A DNA stretch of 6,250 nucleotides from Pseudomonadota bacterium. Lineage in GTDB: Bacteria; Myxococcota; Polyangia; GCA-2747355; JACKDQ01. Below are positions 6,191-6,250 of the stretch, one piece after another. The stretch covers positions 1 to 6,250 of the forward strand of contig JAUVBO010000191.1 in assembly GCA_030591195.1 (NCBI GenBank), given 5' to 3'. Under the pieces are notes generated by a model that was given only the letters and a program-made list of their open reading frames with translations, did no database searches and was not told the origin of the DNA. The stretch's first letter is position 1. Every line of letters begins with the position of its first letter. The translations under genes were made by a program, and so were the position numbers.

Positions 6191-6203
6191 CTGCGTCAGG
6201 GCA

Positions 6204-6215
6204 CCCGCGCGCGGG
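6204..6215. promoter_or_regulatory. Perfect 12-bp palindrome just upstream of the triplicated-domain gene
   Basis: CCCGCGCGCGGG reads the same on both strands and ends 14 bases before the start codon at 6190. Its place would suit an operator or a hairpin in the leader RNA. In DNA this rich in G and C, such a palindrome can arise by chance, so the call is tentative. The rest of 6191-6250 shows no promoter I can support. Confidence 0.25.
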
Positions 6216-6250
6216 CCCAGCCGATCCCCGACCGTGGCCGTGAACCGGGC

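Overview
This 6.25-kb window comes from a very GC-rich bacterial chromosome. Codons end almost always in G or C, and long meaningless open frames appear antisense to real genes. I see no phage, insertion sequence, tRNA, rRNA or CRISPR. The gene types (HEAT-repeat protein, Cys-rich lipoprotein, small outer-membrane barrel, PqqD-like/HlyD fusion, a triplicated 'HVQTEDSG' protein) and the base composition suggest a myxobacterium-like organism (Myxococcota, former Deltaproteobacteria). This assignment is inference; no marker gene is present.

Layout, left to right. Positions 1-207 are non-coding and start with two copies of a 52-bp-period direct repeat that is cut by the window edge. Positions 208-1661 hold a two-gene minus-strand unit: an unrecognised acidic cytosolic protein (1032-1661), then a HEAT-repeat protein (208-1035). 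Stop and start overlap as ATGA. A 108-bp divergent spacer (1662-1769) separates it from a two-gene plus-strand unit: a Cys-rich putative lipoprotein (1770-2411) and a putative outer-membrane beta-barrel protein (2411-3055), overlapping by one base (TGATG). After a short convergent spacer (3056-3111), positions 3112-6190 hold a second minus-strand pair. It is read from a protein made of three divergent copies of one domain (5228-6190) into a 686-residue inner-membrane protein (3112-5172). That protein carries two cytosolic PqqD-like winged-helix domains, a helical-repeat segment, one membrane span and a periplasmic HlyD-type adaptor half.

Each pair is probably co-transcribed. The lipoprotein and barrel are both predicted exported and likely work at the outer membrane. 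The PqqD-like/HlyD fusion is the most interesting gene. PqqD domains usually bind leader peptides of ribosomally made peptides, whereas HlyD-type adaptors join inner-membrane exporters to outer-membrane channels. The fusion could therefore hand a cytosolic substrate to an export machine, but no transporter, protease or precursor peptide is encoded here, so this stays a hypothesis. The second point of interest is the internal triplication in its upstream neighbour.
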